A DNA stretch of 21,601 nucleotides from NCBI GenBank assembly GCA_021782055.1, contig JAJXVP010000024.1:1-21601 (forward strand), in the 5' to 3' direction. Source of the stretch: a bacterium (GTDB lineage: Bacteria; Spirochaetota; Spirochaetia; JABEVK01). The notes beneath the pieces were generated by a model. The model did no database searches and was not told the DNA's origin. It was given only the letters and a program-made list of their open reading frames with translations. The position numbers and the translations under genes are program-made. Positions 14,717 through 21,601 of the stretch are shown in pieces (within the stretch, counting starts at the first letter, position 1; each line of letters opens with the position of its first letter).

Positions 14717-15554
14717 CCCCACCAAGCTCGCGTGCTTCGTCTAAAAGGATTGCGCGAAGCTCGGGGAATTGGCGAGCATAGCGAAGCGTCGCTTGAAAGA
14801 AGCCTGGTAAATCGCCCGTATCGAGACGTTCGCCCTCGGCGGGGTGAAACACAACCTTGTTTTGTTTCATCATCTGCTCCAGCGCGTAAACATGAAAGTA
14901 CTCGCCGGTGGTGTGCTTTTTCCAACCTTCTGCTAAGTGATCAAAAAATTCGGGAAGGTATAGGTAACGTCCCAAGGAGGCTTCGACGCTCGGTTCCGTG
15001 CCTGGGGCCGGTTTTTCAACAATCCCTTGCACGTGCTTGCCATCGGGGGCAAGCTTCAAGACGCCGTAACGCTCTAAGTGAGGCGGGTTATGCAACGAGG
15101 CGAGCACACAACACGAGGTTTCTTTCCACGCTTGAATCAGCTGAGCCGTTAGGGGAACGTCGCCAAAATGCAGATCGTCCGGGTAGGCGACCACTGCCGG
15201 TTCGTTGTCTAAAAAGGGTTTAACTTGCAGCAGGGCATGACCGGTTCCCTTCATCTCTTGCTGTCGGACAAAGGTAAAGTGCGCGTCATAAGGGCGGATG
15301 ACTTCTAACTTTTTAACCGCCCCCTCGGCTTGAAAGAGGGCTTCCAACTCGACTTCTCGGTCAAGGTAATCTTCTAAAACACGTTTACGACGCGAGGTAA
15401 TCACGATAATATCGGTTATACCGCTGGCAATAAACTCTTCGACAATAAAGCTGATCGAGGGTTTATTCAAAAGGGGCAACATTTCTTTGGGGAGAGTTTT
15501 CGTTACGGGCAGGAAGCGGGTTCCGTAACCTGCCGCGACAATGATACCTTTCAT
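14685..15554 (-). CDS. galU: GalU-type UTP--glucose-1-phosphate uridylyltransferase
   Basis: This enzyme joins UTP and glucose 1-phosphate to UDP-glucose for polysaccharide and glycolipid synthesis. The 289-residue product has the nucleotidyltransferase signature AAGYGTRFLPVTK (7-19), followed by LPKEMLPLLNKP (21-32). Further on are KGTGHALL, a metal-binding AYPDDL, GIVEKP and ERLDTGD. The sequence is somewhat divergent; for example GEYFHVYALEQM stands where most GalU have a GELQLTDA-like segment. A related NDP-sugar pyrophosphorylase therefore cannot be excluded. The ATG at 15554 starts the family's usual N-terminus; the frame remains open for 113 codons upstream but those residues look non-coding. 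Its ribosome-binding site is weak. It is divergent from a lipoprotein gene and its end overlaps alr. Confidence 0.88.
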   Translation of the reverse strand: MKGIIVAAGYGTRFLPVTKTLPKEMLPLLNKPSISFIVEEFIASGITDIIVITSRRKRVLEDYLDREVELEALFQAEGAVKKLEVIRPYDAHFTFVRQQEMKGTGHALLQVKPFLDNEPAVVAYPDDLHFGDVPLTAQLIQAWKETSCCVLASLHNPPHLERYGVLKLAPDGKHVQGIVEKPAPGTEPSVEASLGRYLYLPEFFDHLAEGWKKHTTGEYFHVYALEQMMKQNKVVFHPAEGERLDTGDLPGFFQATLRYARQFPELRAILLDEARELGGVSETPLELGR

Positions 15555-15572
15555 GAGTGACGATCTTACCCT

Positions 15573-15606
15573 AACGCGGAAGTCCGGGCAAGTCGAAACG
15601 ACTTGC
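15573..15606 (-). promoter_or_regulatory. Possible galU promoter
   Basis: On the minus strand TTGCCC and TAAGAT are 17 bp apart just upstream of the galU-like ATG. The boxes match consensus only partly, and the -35 overlaps one arm of the inverted repeat at 15588-15606. Confidence 0.35.
15588..15606. repeat. Perfect inverted repeat in a divergent promoter region
   Basis: GCAAGTCG and CGACTTGC form perfect 8-bp arms around AAA, in the middle of the 73-bp region between two divergent genes. It overlaps a possible galU -35 box and lies just before a TATAAT. No T-run follows in either direction. An operator for a dimeric regulator is the simplest reading. Confidence 0.6.
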
Positions 15607-15608
15607 TC

Positions 15609-15620
15609 TATAATAAAGGA
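15609..15620 (+). promoter_or_regulatory. TATAAT box and ribosome-binding site of the lipoprotein gene
   Basis: A perfect TATAAT (15609-15614) directly precedes AAAGGA (15615-15620), which is 7 nt from the ATG at 15628. If the TATAAT were a working -10 box, transcription would begin after the ribosome-binding site, so it may be a coincidence. No good -35 is present. Confidence 0.35.
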
Positions 15621-15627
15621 TACTGCT

Positions 15628-16353
15628 ATGACGCTTTTAAACAGGCCGCACCCCCCCCTTAAAATAATCCTGGGGCTTTCCTTGTGGGGAATCCTTTTTG
15701 CCAGCTTCACCTCTTGTTCCCTTTCTTCGGTGATAACCGTCCACAAGGACAATTCGGCAGACGTCGCGGTAACCGTGGCTTGGAAAAAGCCACTTTCAGC
15801 GTACTGGAGCGATCTGCGAGAGCTCGACGCCAGCCTCCCCCCACAACCTCTTGAGGCAAAAGCTGTACGTTCAGCCCTAGAAAAAGCCAGCAACCTCGAC
15901 GCGAGCCCTTTGCAAAACCCTCATGTTCAGGCAAGCCAACAATCGGTAAAGCTGTCTTTTCATTGGTCAGCCGCACCTCAAACCAAGGTCTGGGGTCTTG
16001 AGCTCACCCCCAACCCGTCGGGCGACACTTTGAGTTTACGGTGGAACCGCAAAACGCTCGAACATTGGCTGAACACCACCACCTATGCCCGTTCCGAGGC
16101 TCTATCGGCCCTTCTTCCCGACAGTCATACAACTTCGACCCAGCTCGCCAACAACCTGGCCTATGCCCTAGGGTCCTATTCAGAGAATGCTCAGGCGTTG
16201 GTGGAAGGTTCGTATGTCGAGCTAGTTATCAAGCTCCCTCGTCCCGTCAAAACCCTAGAGGGAAAGGCTACCTACCAGGGGAATCTCGTTACCTGTCGGT
16301 GGCCTTTAACAGATTTTCTCACCCAGAGTGAAACTTTGACAGTGACCTATTAA
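15628..16353 (+). CDS. Predicted lipoprotein, possibly LppM-like
   Basis: The product is a 241-residue predicted lipoprotein. The signal peptide runs from MTLLNRPHPPLK to FASFTSC (Cys30), with Phe at -3, a spirochaete-style lipobox. A beta-strand-rich domain with helical insertions follows. The opening strand ITVHKDNSADVAVTV and the closing ELVIKLPRPVKTLEGKATYQ with CRWPL recall the LppM / DUF3153 type of lipoprotein domain. This likeness is by eye only. No C-terminal membrane helix is present. The ATG at 15628 is chosen because it gives a signal peptide and has AAAGGA 7 nt upstream; the frame is open to 15541 but would destroy the signal. It is divergent from the galU-like gene. An imperfect 15-bp duplication covers its stop codon. 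Confidence 0.8.
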   Translation: MTLLNRPHPPLKIILGLSLWGILFASFTSCSLSSVITVHKDNSADVAVTVAWKKPLSAYWSDLRELDASLPPQPLEAKAVRSALEKASNLDASPLQNPHVQASQQSVKLSFHWSAAPQTKVWGLELTPNPSGDTLSLRWNRKTLEHWLNTTTYARSEALSALLPDSHTTSTQLANNLAYALGSYSENAQALVEGSYVELVIKLPRPVKTLEGKATYQGNLVTCRWPLTDFLTQSETLTVTY

Positions 16354-16367
16354 ACAGTGACATATTA
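16339..16367 (+). repeat. Imperfect tandem duplication at a gene's 3' end
   Basis: Two 14-nt copies with one mismatch (ACAGTGACCTATTA, then ACAGTGACATATTA) lie 15 bp apart and span the stop codon. TTGACA at 16336-16341 with CATATT 19 bp later could be a poor promoter for the next gene. Confidence 0.6.
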
Positions 16368-16386
16368 GTTCCGTTTAAGTTCCTAA

Positions 16387-17394
<1,008 letters not shown>

Positions 17395-17395
17395 G

Positions 17396-17530
17396 GTTGC
17401 TAAACTGTTTGATGCGCACAGGAAGTTTTATAGTCAATCCCTCGACCCGCAAGCTGGGAGTTCTATAGTTATTGTGGCCGAACGGGAAGGAAAACTTGCC
17501 GGGTTACTGGGCTCGCCGCGGCACACGCCG
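17396..17530 (+). pseudogene. Possible remnant of a GNAT acetyltransferase gene
   Basis: The 160-bp gap after the aldo/keto reductase holds an open stretch (frame 2) reading AKLFDAHRKFYSQSLDP and soon SIVIVAEREGKLAGLL. These two pieces match the usual start of a GNAT-family N-acetyltransferase: a helix with LFDAYRQFY, then a strand with vAE..GklvG. About 14 residues that normally lie between them are missing, and nothing after GLL looks like the catalytic core. No start codon with a ribosome-binding site is present. I read it as a decayed, internally deleted fragment; recognition is by eye, and chance is not excluded. Confidence 0.35.
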
Positions 17531-17554
17531 CAGGCGCTGGCGGCCTTAAACTGC

Positions 17555-18355
17555 CTAGAGGTAGCGCTTGGGCTCTTCACCAGCCAAACAAGCCCACAAT
17601 TCGACATATCCCTGAATGGGACTGGCTTTGATTTTTTGTAAAAGGACTTCTTCAATTTGAAAATACCCCACACTTTCGCTCATGTGGACTTCAAGAGAAA
17701 TTGGTTTTGCCTCTCCTGCTCTTATTTTGACTTTTTCAATGGCCAAGGCACTGTATCGGTGAATGTCGCCCAATTTGGCTGTGGTCGCCAAGAGCATGGG
17801 AATACGAGCCCTTCCTTTTTCCATGTCACACCCATCAGCGACGAGAATTATCCCCGCTTCTAAAGAATGGATCGGGATCGAGGCCATGTGACCCATGATA
17901 CATTCCATAGCCAAGGATCGAACAATTACTTTTTTTACTAAGTCATTAGGGTAGAGCTGATTAAGAATTCGTTCGAGAATGGGCTGGGCCAGCCAAATCC
18001 CCGTGTTCTCATGAAAGGCACGGCCAATTGACATACCGACATCATGTAAAAAGGTGGCCAAAATAATCGCGGTTAAACTATCCTCAAAAGTGGCAATTTG
18101 TTCACTTTCAAGCGAAAGTGGGATTCCCGCCTCATGAAGAATCAACGCCAACTTTACAGCGTTATAGGTGACTTTTCTCATGTGAACGGGGCCATGATCA
18201 TTAAAGCCCAGCCTTTTGATGGCAACAACATTGGCGTATTCTTGAAGCGCCGCGATCTCGGAATCTTGTATTAAGAGTTCAAAGGCTTGAAGTGGCAGAT
18301 CAACCAGTTTTGCTTTAATTTTGTCGTTGATTTTTAGCTCTTTAATAGAAGGCAC
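17555..18355 (-). CDS. HD-domain metal-dependent phosphohydrolase
   Basis: The product is a 266-residue cytoplasmic protein of the HD superfamily. Metal-binding residues are visible in order: His58 (NDHGPVHMRKV), the doublet His104-Asp105 (TFLHDVGM), His115 (AFHENTG) and Asp174 (LVADGCDMEKGRAR). Such proteins hydrolyse phosphate esters of nucleotides; the substrate here is unknown. The start is GTG with GAGGTG 6 nt upstream, and the stop of the SpoIIE-type phosphatase lies only 11 nt before it. The pair is one transcript, probably translationally coupled, and a shared signalling role is inferred. Its own stop faces the aldo/keto reductase region. No GGDEF, EAL or HD-GYP extension is seen. Confidence 0.88.
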   Translation of the reverse strand: MPSIKELKINDKIKAKLVDLPLQAFELLIQDSEIAALQEYANVVAIKRLGFNDHGPVHMRKVTYNAVKLALILHEAGIPLSLESEQIATFEDSLTAIILATFLHDVGMSIGRAFHENTGIWLAQPILERILNQLYPNDLVKKVIVRSLAMECIMGHMASIPIHSLEAGIILVADGCDMEKGRARIPMLLATTAKLGDIHRYSALAIEKVKIRAGEAKPISLEVHMSESVGYFQIEEVLLQKIKASPIQGYVELWACLAGEEPKRYL

Positions 18356-18366
18356 AAAGCACCTCG

Positions 18367-19566
18367 CTAAACCCTCATGAGGAGCAAAGTTAAATCGTCA
18401 CCCCTCGGTTGATCCCCTCGAAACTCCTTGAACTGCGAGGTGATTTCTTCGACAAGATTTTCTAGCTTTTCGTTGGCGTGTTTTGTGATGAGCTTTTCAA
18501 AACGTTTTACGCCAAACTCTTCATGGTTTTTGTTCTGCTGTTCGACAAAGCCATCAGAATAGACAACCAAGAGGTCTCCCGACTTAAGAACTCCTGTCTT
18601 GGGTTGCGGTACCAAATCGGGAACAAACCCTAAAAAGGGGTTCTCGGACGTAAAGGAATGCAAAACGCCGTCGCGGACTAAGCGAAAGTGACCATGCCCC
18701 ATATCGTAAACCGTAAGAAGTTTTTCTTTTTCATGATACTCGATAAAAATTCCGGTGAGGTACTTTTCCATTTTAAAGGCTTGAAGCAAAAACCTGTTCG
18801 TATCTTGAATAAAGGGCTTAAACCCTGTGTTTTGATCGTAGTGCGAGAACATCCCCGCCAAGGCCGTCGTTACAAGACTGGCGGCAAGACCTTTACCCGA
18901 AACATCGCAAAGCATAAGCGCCCAGTGTGACTTGTGAACTTTTTGACAGGCGTAAAAATCTCCCCCTACCCCTTTTGCCATTTTGCACCAAGAGACGATT
19001 TTGAGTTCATCGCCTTCCCAATGAGAAGTTTCAGGAATTAAACTATTTTGAATATTTGTAGCGGTCTTGAGCTCACCCTGGTACGCGCGAAACATTTCGA
19101 TCAGTAAGTCTTTTGAAGAGAACACTCCAGCAAAGGAACCTTCATCATTTTTTAAAAGATAGTAACAGTTACTTACCCCCGTGACCTCCGCTTCGACATG
19201 ATTGGCAACCGACAAAATGTGAGTATCCCAATCAAAGTCCCGAGCAGGAATCATGAGGTCTTTGGCTAGACGTTTGCCTAAAACTTCACGACCATAGGCA
19301 ACGCTGAGTTTAGCTTGAAACTGGCTGACGACAATAACACCGATCCCACGCTTTTTTTGATCGACAACGCCTAAAGCCCAGACCTCGGGGTAGAGTTTGA
19401 GTTCGTCCGCCAACTGACTGATGGTGACCGACTCATTAACAAAGTGAAACTGAGACGTTAAAGCGATGATGTAGGCCGGAGACGGTGGGGGTGGCGAAAA
19501 GTATCGTTGAATGATCGTTCCGTCCAATCCAAATCCCGATTCCTCGGATGTTTGAGCTAAAGGCAT
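18367..19566 (-). CDS. SpoIIE/RsbU-type PP2C phosphatase with N-terminal CBS-like domain
   Basis: The product is a 399-residue Mn/Mg-dependent serine phosphatase of the SpoIIE family. Such enzymes usually dephosphorylate anti-sigma-factor antagonists. The catalytic core runs from about residue 160. Metal-binding aspartates sit in GGDFY (Asp203), CDVSGKG (Asp221), YSDGFVE (Asp338) and GDDLTLL (Asp390-391). A DMGHGHF loop corresponds to the family's NAGH segment, with the Asn replaced. The N-terminal 45-155 region has two strand-helix repeats (VTISQLADEL, and later AKDLMIPARDF with GVFSSKDLLIEM) like a pair of CBS modules, which bind adenine nucleotides. No membrane segment or response-regulator receiver is present. 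AAGGAG lies 6 nt before the ATG. The HD phosphohydrolase gene follows 11 nt after its stop. No antagonist or anti-sigma gene is in the window. Confidence 0.9.
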   Translation of the reverse strand: MPLAQTSEESGFGLDGTIIQRYFSPPPPSPAYIIALTSQFHFVNESVTISQLADELKLYPEVWALGVVDQKKRGIGVIVVSQFQAKLSVAYGREVLGKRLAKDLMIPARDFDWDTHILSVANHVEAEVTGVSNCYYLLKNDEGSFAGVFSSKDLLIEMFRAYQGELKTATNIQNSLIPETSHWEGDELKIVSWCKMAKGVGGDFYACQKVHKSHWALMLCDVSGKGLAASLVTTALAGMFSHYDQNTGFKPFIQDTNRFLLQAFKMEKYLTGIFIEYHEKEKLLTVYDMGHGHFRLVRDGVLHSFTSENPFLGFVPDLVPQPKTGVLKSGDLLVVYSDGFVEQQNKNHEEFGVKRFEKLITKHANEKLENLVEEITSQFKEFRGDQPRGDDLTLLLMRV

Positions 19567-19703
19567 AGGGGACTCCTTGAGTTTTCGCTACGTCATAAGT
19601 GTTATCTGTCATTATTCAAAATCTGTTTAGAAATCGTGAAAACCACCCTCAAAATGTTAAAGGGCCTTTTAAAAGGACAAATTCAATTTTTCTTTTTTTC
19701 TGC

Positions 19704-19732
19704 TTGACATAAAAGGCCCGATTTTCTATATT
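19704..19732 (+). promoter_or_regulatory. Strong promoter of the tRNA pair
   Basis: A perfect TTGACA (19704-19709) and TATATT (19727-19732) are 17 bp apart, with transcription expected about 3-5 nt before the first tRNA. It is the best promoter in the window. Confidence 0.88.
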
Positions 19733-19742
19733 GCCTATGTCC

Positions 19743-19815
19743 GTCCCGTTAGCTCAGTGGATAGAGCGAGCGCCTCCTAAGCGCTAGGTCGGACGTTCGA
19801 TTCGTCTACGGGACA
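19743..19815 (+). tRNA. tRNA-Arg (anticodon CCT)
   Basis: All arms fold: the acceptor stem pairs GTCCCGT with ACGGGAC, the D arm is closed by GCTC/GAGC, the anticodon stem AGCGC/GCGCT holds loop CTCCTAA (anticodon CCT, reading AGG), and the T arm contains TTCGATT. The 3' CCA is not encoded, so it must be added by the nucleotidyltransferase. One terminal T-stem pair is a G-U. Confidence 0.95.
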
Positions 19816-19818
19816 ATA

Positions 19819-19858
19819 CCCTTAGACTCGACGTCCGATAGGCTCATCGAGTTAAGGG
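19819..19858 (+). repeat. Hairpin in the spacer between two tRNAs
   Basis: CCCTTA-G-ACTCGA (19819-19831) pairs with TCGAGTTAAGGG (19847-19858): 12 bp with one bulged G and a 15-nt loop. No T-run follows, so it should not terminate transcription. It may guide processing of the tRNA precursor. Confidence 0.65.
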
Positions 19859-19868
19859 AATGTTCAAT

Positions 19869-19942
19869 GGGGTGGTAGCTCAGTTGGTTAGAGCGCCAGC
19901 CTGTCACGCTGGAGGCCGAGGGTTCGAGCCCCTTCCATCCCG
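19869..19942 (+). tRNA. tRNA-Asp (anticodon GTC)
   Basis: The acceptor pairs GGGGTGG with CCATCCC (one G-U), the D arm has GCTCAGTTGGTTAGAGC, the anticodon loop CTGTCAC carries GTC, the T loop is TTCGAGC, and the discriminator base is G as expected for Asp. CCA is not encoded. It shares a transcript with the tRNA-Arg gene 53 nt upstream. Confidence 0.96.
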
Positions 19943-19945
19943 TTG

Positions 19946-19983
19946 AAACCAACCTTGTAACAAAGCAAGGTTGGTTTTTTTTT
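19946..19983 (+). terminator. Strong intrinsic terminator of the tRNA operon
   Basis: A perfect stem of at least 11 bp (AACCAACCTTG with CAAGGTTGGTT, 8-nt loop) is followed by an unbroken T-run. It begins 4 nt after the tRNA-Asp. Confidence 0.93.
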
Positions 19984-20025
19984 GCCTTTTTCCTTTTAGG
20001 TTTGGAGCCTGCTTGCCTTAGACTT

Positions 20026-20051
20026 GCGGCTTTGAATCCGACTAAAGCCGC
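20026..20051 (-). repeat. Inverted repeat at the 3' end of the amylase gene
   Basis: GCGGCTTT and AAAGCCGC form a perfect 8-bp stem with a 10-nt loop, starting at the first base of the amylase stop codon. No T-run follows on the minus strand, so it is at most a weak terminator or an mRNA 3'-end stem. Confidence 0.45.
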
Positions 20052-21601
20052 TAAAGGCTTTGTGGTCCAGGAATGGGATCGTGGTTTAACACCGAAACAG
20101 CCGAAGCATCATCGAGGGCGTAAACTCTTACCCCATCCATGGGGAGATCATTTACCGTCAAGGTCGAGTTTTGCAACGTATCCTTTGCCGTCGTACCCAA
20201 CAGGCCTGAAACTGTGGTCGCGGTTACCGTCAAATGCGCAGTTGCCGTACCACCGGACAAATTAGCAACAATCACCGCTTTCTTTCCCGTGATAGCGGAA
20301 GTAATTTCAAAGGCCAAAAAGCTAGAGTTATCTGTCGTCACCGAAGTAATGGACGGCGTATTCCAGGCCCCGTACCCCGTTCTAAGGTGTGCCAAGGCGC
20401 TGTGCCACTGCCACAGGGAATCGGTGGTTGAAGCGAGGGTTTGTTCCGTGCTCCAATCAAAGGGTTGGCGCATATTGGTATCGGGACCGCTAACACTTCC
20501 TGGCATGGCAATTTCATTTCCGTAGTAAACAATGGGAATTCCCTGCCCCAACAAGTCTAAAGCTGCAGCCAAGAAAATTTTTGGTGCGTTGCCATTATAG
20601 GCAGTATAGGGTCTACTGGCCGCTAAATCATGGTTGGATTGAAATTCGCCCAGGTCCCCACCGGCGTTTTGTGCCGATGTACAATCTTGAACCATGTGTG
20701 AGGTTAAGCTACTGACGGCCGAAGCTCCGCCACTAGTAATAGCCGTGATGAGCAGATTCGGCCAAGTAAAGTCAAGAACGACGTTGAACTCGGGAGCACC
20801 TTGGTCATTGAGGTAGGTTAAATCGGTGGCCGTTTGGCTTGTCCCCGTATACCCCCACACTTCACCCATCATAAACTTAGCGGTGTTTGAGGGAAAAGCA
20901 TCCAGAACATTGGCACGCAGGTTATCAAACCAAACGTGCGTCGCAGGCTGGTCGGCATACGTGTCGGGGGCCGTTCCTTCTAGCAAATACCGAGCCGCGT
21001 CCACGCGCATTCCGTCAAAGCCAAAGGCCATCCAACCTTTTACAACAGCCTGCATAGCCGCCGTAACCTGAGGGTTATTGTAATTCAAATCAGGCATGCC
21101 ACTGCCAAAAATCCCATAATAGTAGCTACCGTTATCGTAGTGCCAAATATTACTGTCGGATCCTGGCCAAATAGAGGTATTGCTGGGGCCGGGATAACCA
21201 GGTACCGACGGCACCCAGGTATACCAGTCGCGGTGAAGCGCTGTCGTCGCAGAGGCTGAATCGATAAACCAGGGGTTTTGGTTGCTGGTATGATTGGGAA
21301 CAAAGTCAAAAATCACACGGATGCCTTGTGCGTGTGCCGCGGTGATTAAATCGGACAAGTCTTGATTGGAACCATAAATTGCGGCCACGTCATTGTAGTC
21401 GGTGGTGTCATAGCCATGCTTGTTCGTACTCGAGGTGGTTAAAGACGACGCGGCAAATACCGGCGACAGCCACAGGGCGTTGACGCCTAAGTCGGTAAAG
21501 TAGTTACTTTTCAAGGCAGCCGTGATCCCTGCCAAGTTGCCTGTATTTCCTGAAGCATTCGTCGAGCCATTTTGAAAAGCACTCACCCAAATTTGATAAA
21601 T
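20051..21601 (-). CDS. GH13 alpha-amylase-type glycoside hydrolase (5'-partial)
   Basis: This is a glycoside hydrolase family 13 enzyme acting on alpha-glucans such as starch or maltodextrin. The visible part is 516 residues and begins IYQIWVSAFQNGS, the family's first barrel strand. The frame runs off the window, so the true start and any signal peptide are missing; a GTG at 21586 is not the start. All four conserved regions are present: DFVPNH (about 99-104), GMRVD with nucleophile Asp201, GEVWG with acid/base Glu247, and NHD ending in the transition-state Asp325. Numbering is from the first visible residue. A beta-sandwich C-terminal domain closes the protein. The high content of Ser, Thr, Asn and Ala suggests a secreted enzyme; this is inferred. 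Linkage specificity cannot be told from sequence by eye. It faces the tRNA operon terminator. Confidence 0.93.
   Translation of the reverse strand: MYQIWVSAFQNGSTNASGNTGNLAGITAALKSNYFTDLGVNALWLSPVFAASSLTTSSTNKHGYDTTDYNDVAAIYGSNQDLSDLITAAHAQGIRVIFDFVPNHTSNQNPWFIDSASATTALHRDWYTWVPSVPGYPGPSNTSIWPGSDSNIWHYDNGSYYYGIFGSGMPDLNYNNPQVTAAMQAVVKGWMAFGFDGMRVDAARYLLEGTAPDTYADQPATHVWFDNLRANVLDAFPSNTAKFMMGEVWGYTGTSQTATDLTYLNDQGAPEFNVVLDFTWPNLLITAITSGGASAVSSLTSHMVQDCTSAQNAGGDLGEFQSNHDLAASRPYTAYNGNAPKIFLAAALDLLGQGIPIVYYGNEIAMPGSVSGPDTNMRQPFDWSTEQTLASTTDSLWQWHSALAHLRTGYGAWNTPSITSVTTDNSSFLAFEITSAITGKKAVIVANLSGGTATAHLTVTATTVSGLLGTTAKDTLQNSTLTVNDLPMDGVRVYALDDASAVSVLNHDPIPGPQSL

Noticed and set aside
15541..15627. 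A 29-residue extension of the LppM-like lipoprotein
   Set aside because: It would bury the signal peptide and overlaps the galU start; the ATG at 15628 has a good ribosome-binding site.
15555..15893. A 113-residue N-terminal extension of the galU-like protein
   Set aside because: It runs through the divergent promoter region and the lipoprotein gene, and the family's normal N-terminus begins at the ATG at 15554.
17470..17554. GC-rich hairpin (GCGGC/GCCGC) as terminator of the HD gene transcript
   Set aside because: The stem is only about 5-6 bp and has no T-run on the minus strand.
19665..19676. Palindrome CCTTTTAAAAGG upstream of the phosphatase gene
   Set aside because: It is a low-complexity A/T-centred 12-mer far from the start, likely chance without a second copy.

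Overview
The window looks like an ordinary chromosomal stretch of a free-living or host-associated spirochaete with moderate GC. This placement is an inference. It rests on an EF-G whose G1 motif is IDSGKTTL, the mitochondrial / spirochaete-planctomycete-delta (spd) EFG1 type. It also rests on four predicted lipoproteins, two with Phe at position -3 of the lipobox as the relaxed spirochaetal rule allows, on LPP20-like lipoproteins, and on large membrane class III cyclases. No integrase, transposase, phage gene or CRISPR array is visible.

Layout. (1) 2-2847: a copper-export operon, copA with a CopZ-like C-terminal domain followed by a csoR-type repressor, closed by a tandemly duplicated bidirectional terminator. 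(2) 2881-5767, minus: an EF-G gene with a strong promoter, followed 13 nt later by a RecA/KaiC-like P-loop ATPase. (3) 5822-9027, minus: a membrane class III nucleotide cyclase translationally coupled to a one-TM coiled-coil protein. (4) 9129-9943: a small coiled-coil protein convergent with a small unknown protein. (5) 9951-13522, minus: three lipoprotein genes with ATG, GTG and TTG starts, and a terminator-like hairpin before the last. (6) 13616-16353: alanine racemase convergent with and overlapping a GalU-type nucleotidyltransferase, which is divergent from an LppM-like lipoprotein across a 73-bp region holding a perfect 8-bp inverted repeat. (7) 16405-17394: an aldo/keto reductase, followed by a possible remnant of a GNAT acetyltransferase. 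(8) 17555-19566, minus: a SpoIIE/PP2C-type phosphatase coupled to an HD-domain phosphohydrolase, which looks like a signalling pair. (9) 19704-19983: a promoter, tRNA-Arg(CCT), a spacer hairpin, tRNA-Asp(GTC) and a strong terminator. (10) 20051 to the window end, minus: a GH13 alpha-amylase, 5'-truncated by the window edge.

How the parts act together: CopA exports Cu(I) and CsoR would repress the operon until copper binds. An internal ribosome-binding site in copA may also release a separate CopZ-like chaperone. The cyclase and the phosphatase/HD genes are two independent signalling modules. Alr, GalU and the lipoproteins serve the cell envelope. Three starts (cyclase, galU, LppM-like lipoprotein) lie well inside their longest ORFs, and their positions are chosen from ribosome-binding sites, promoters and signal peptides.
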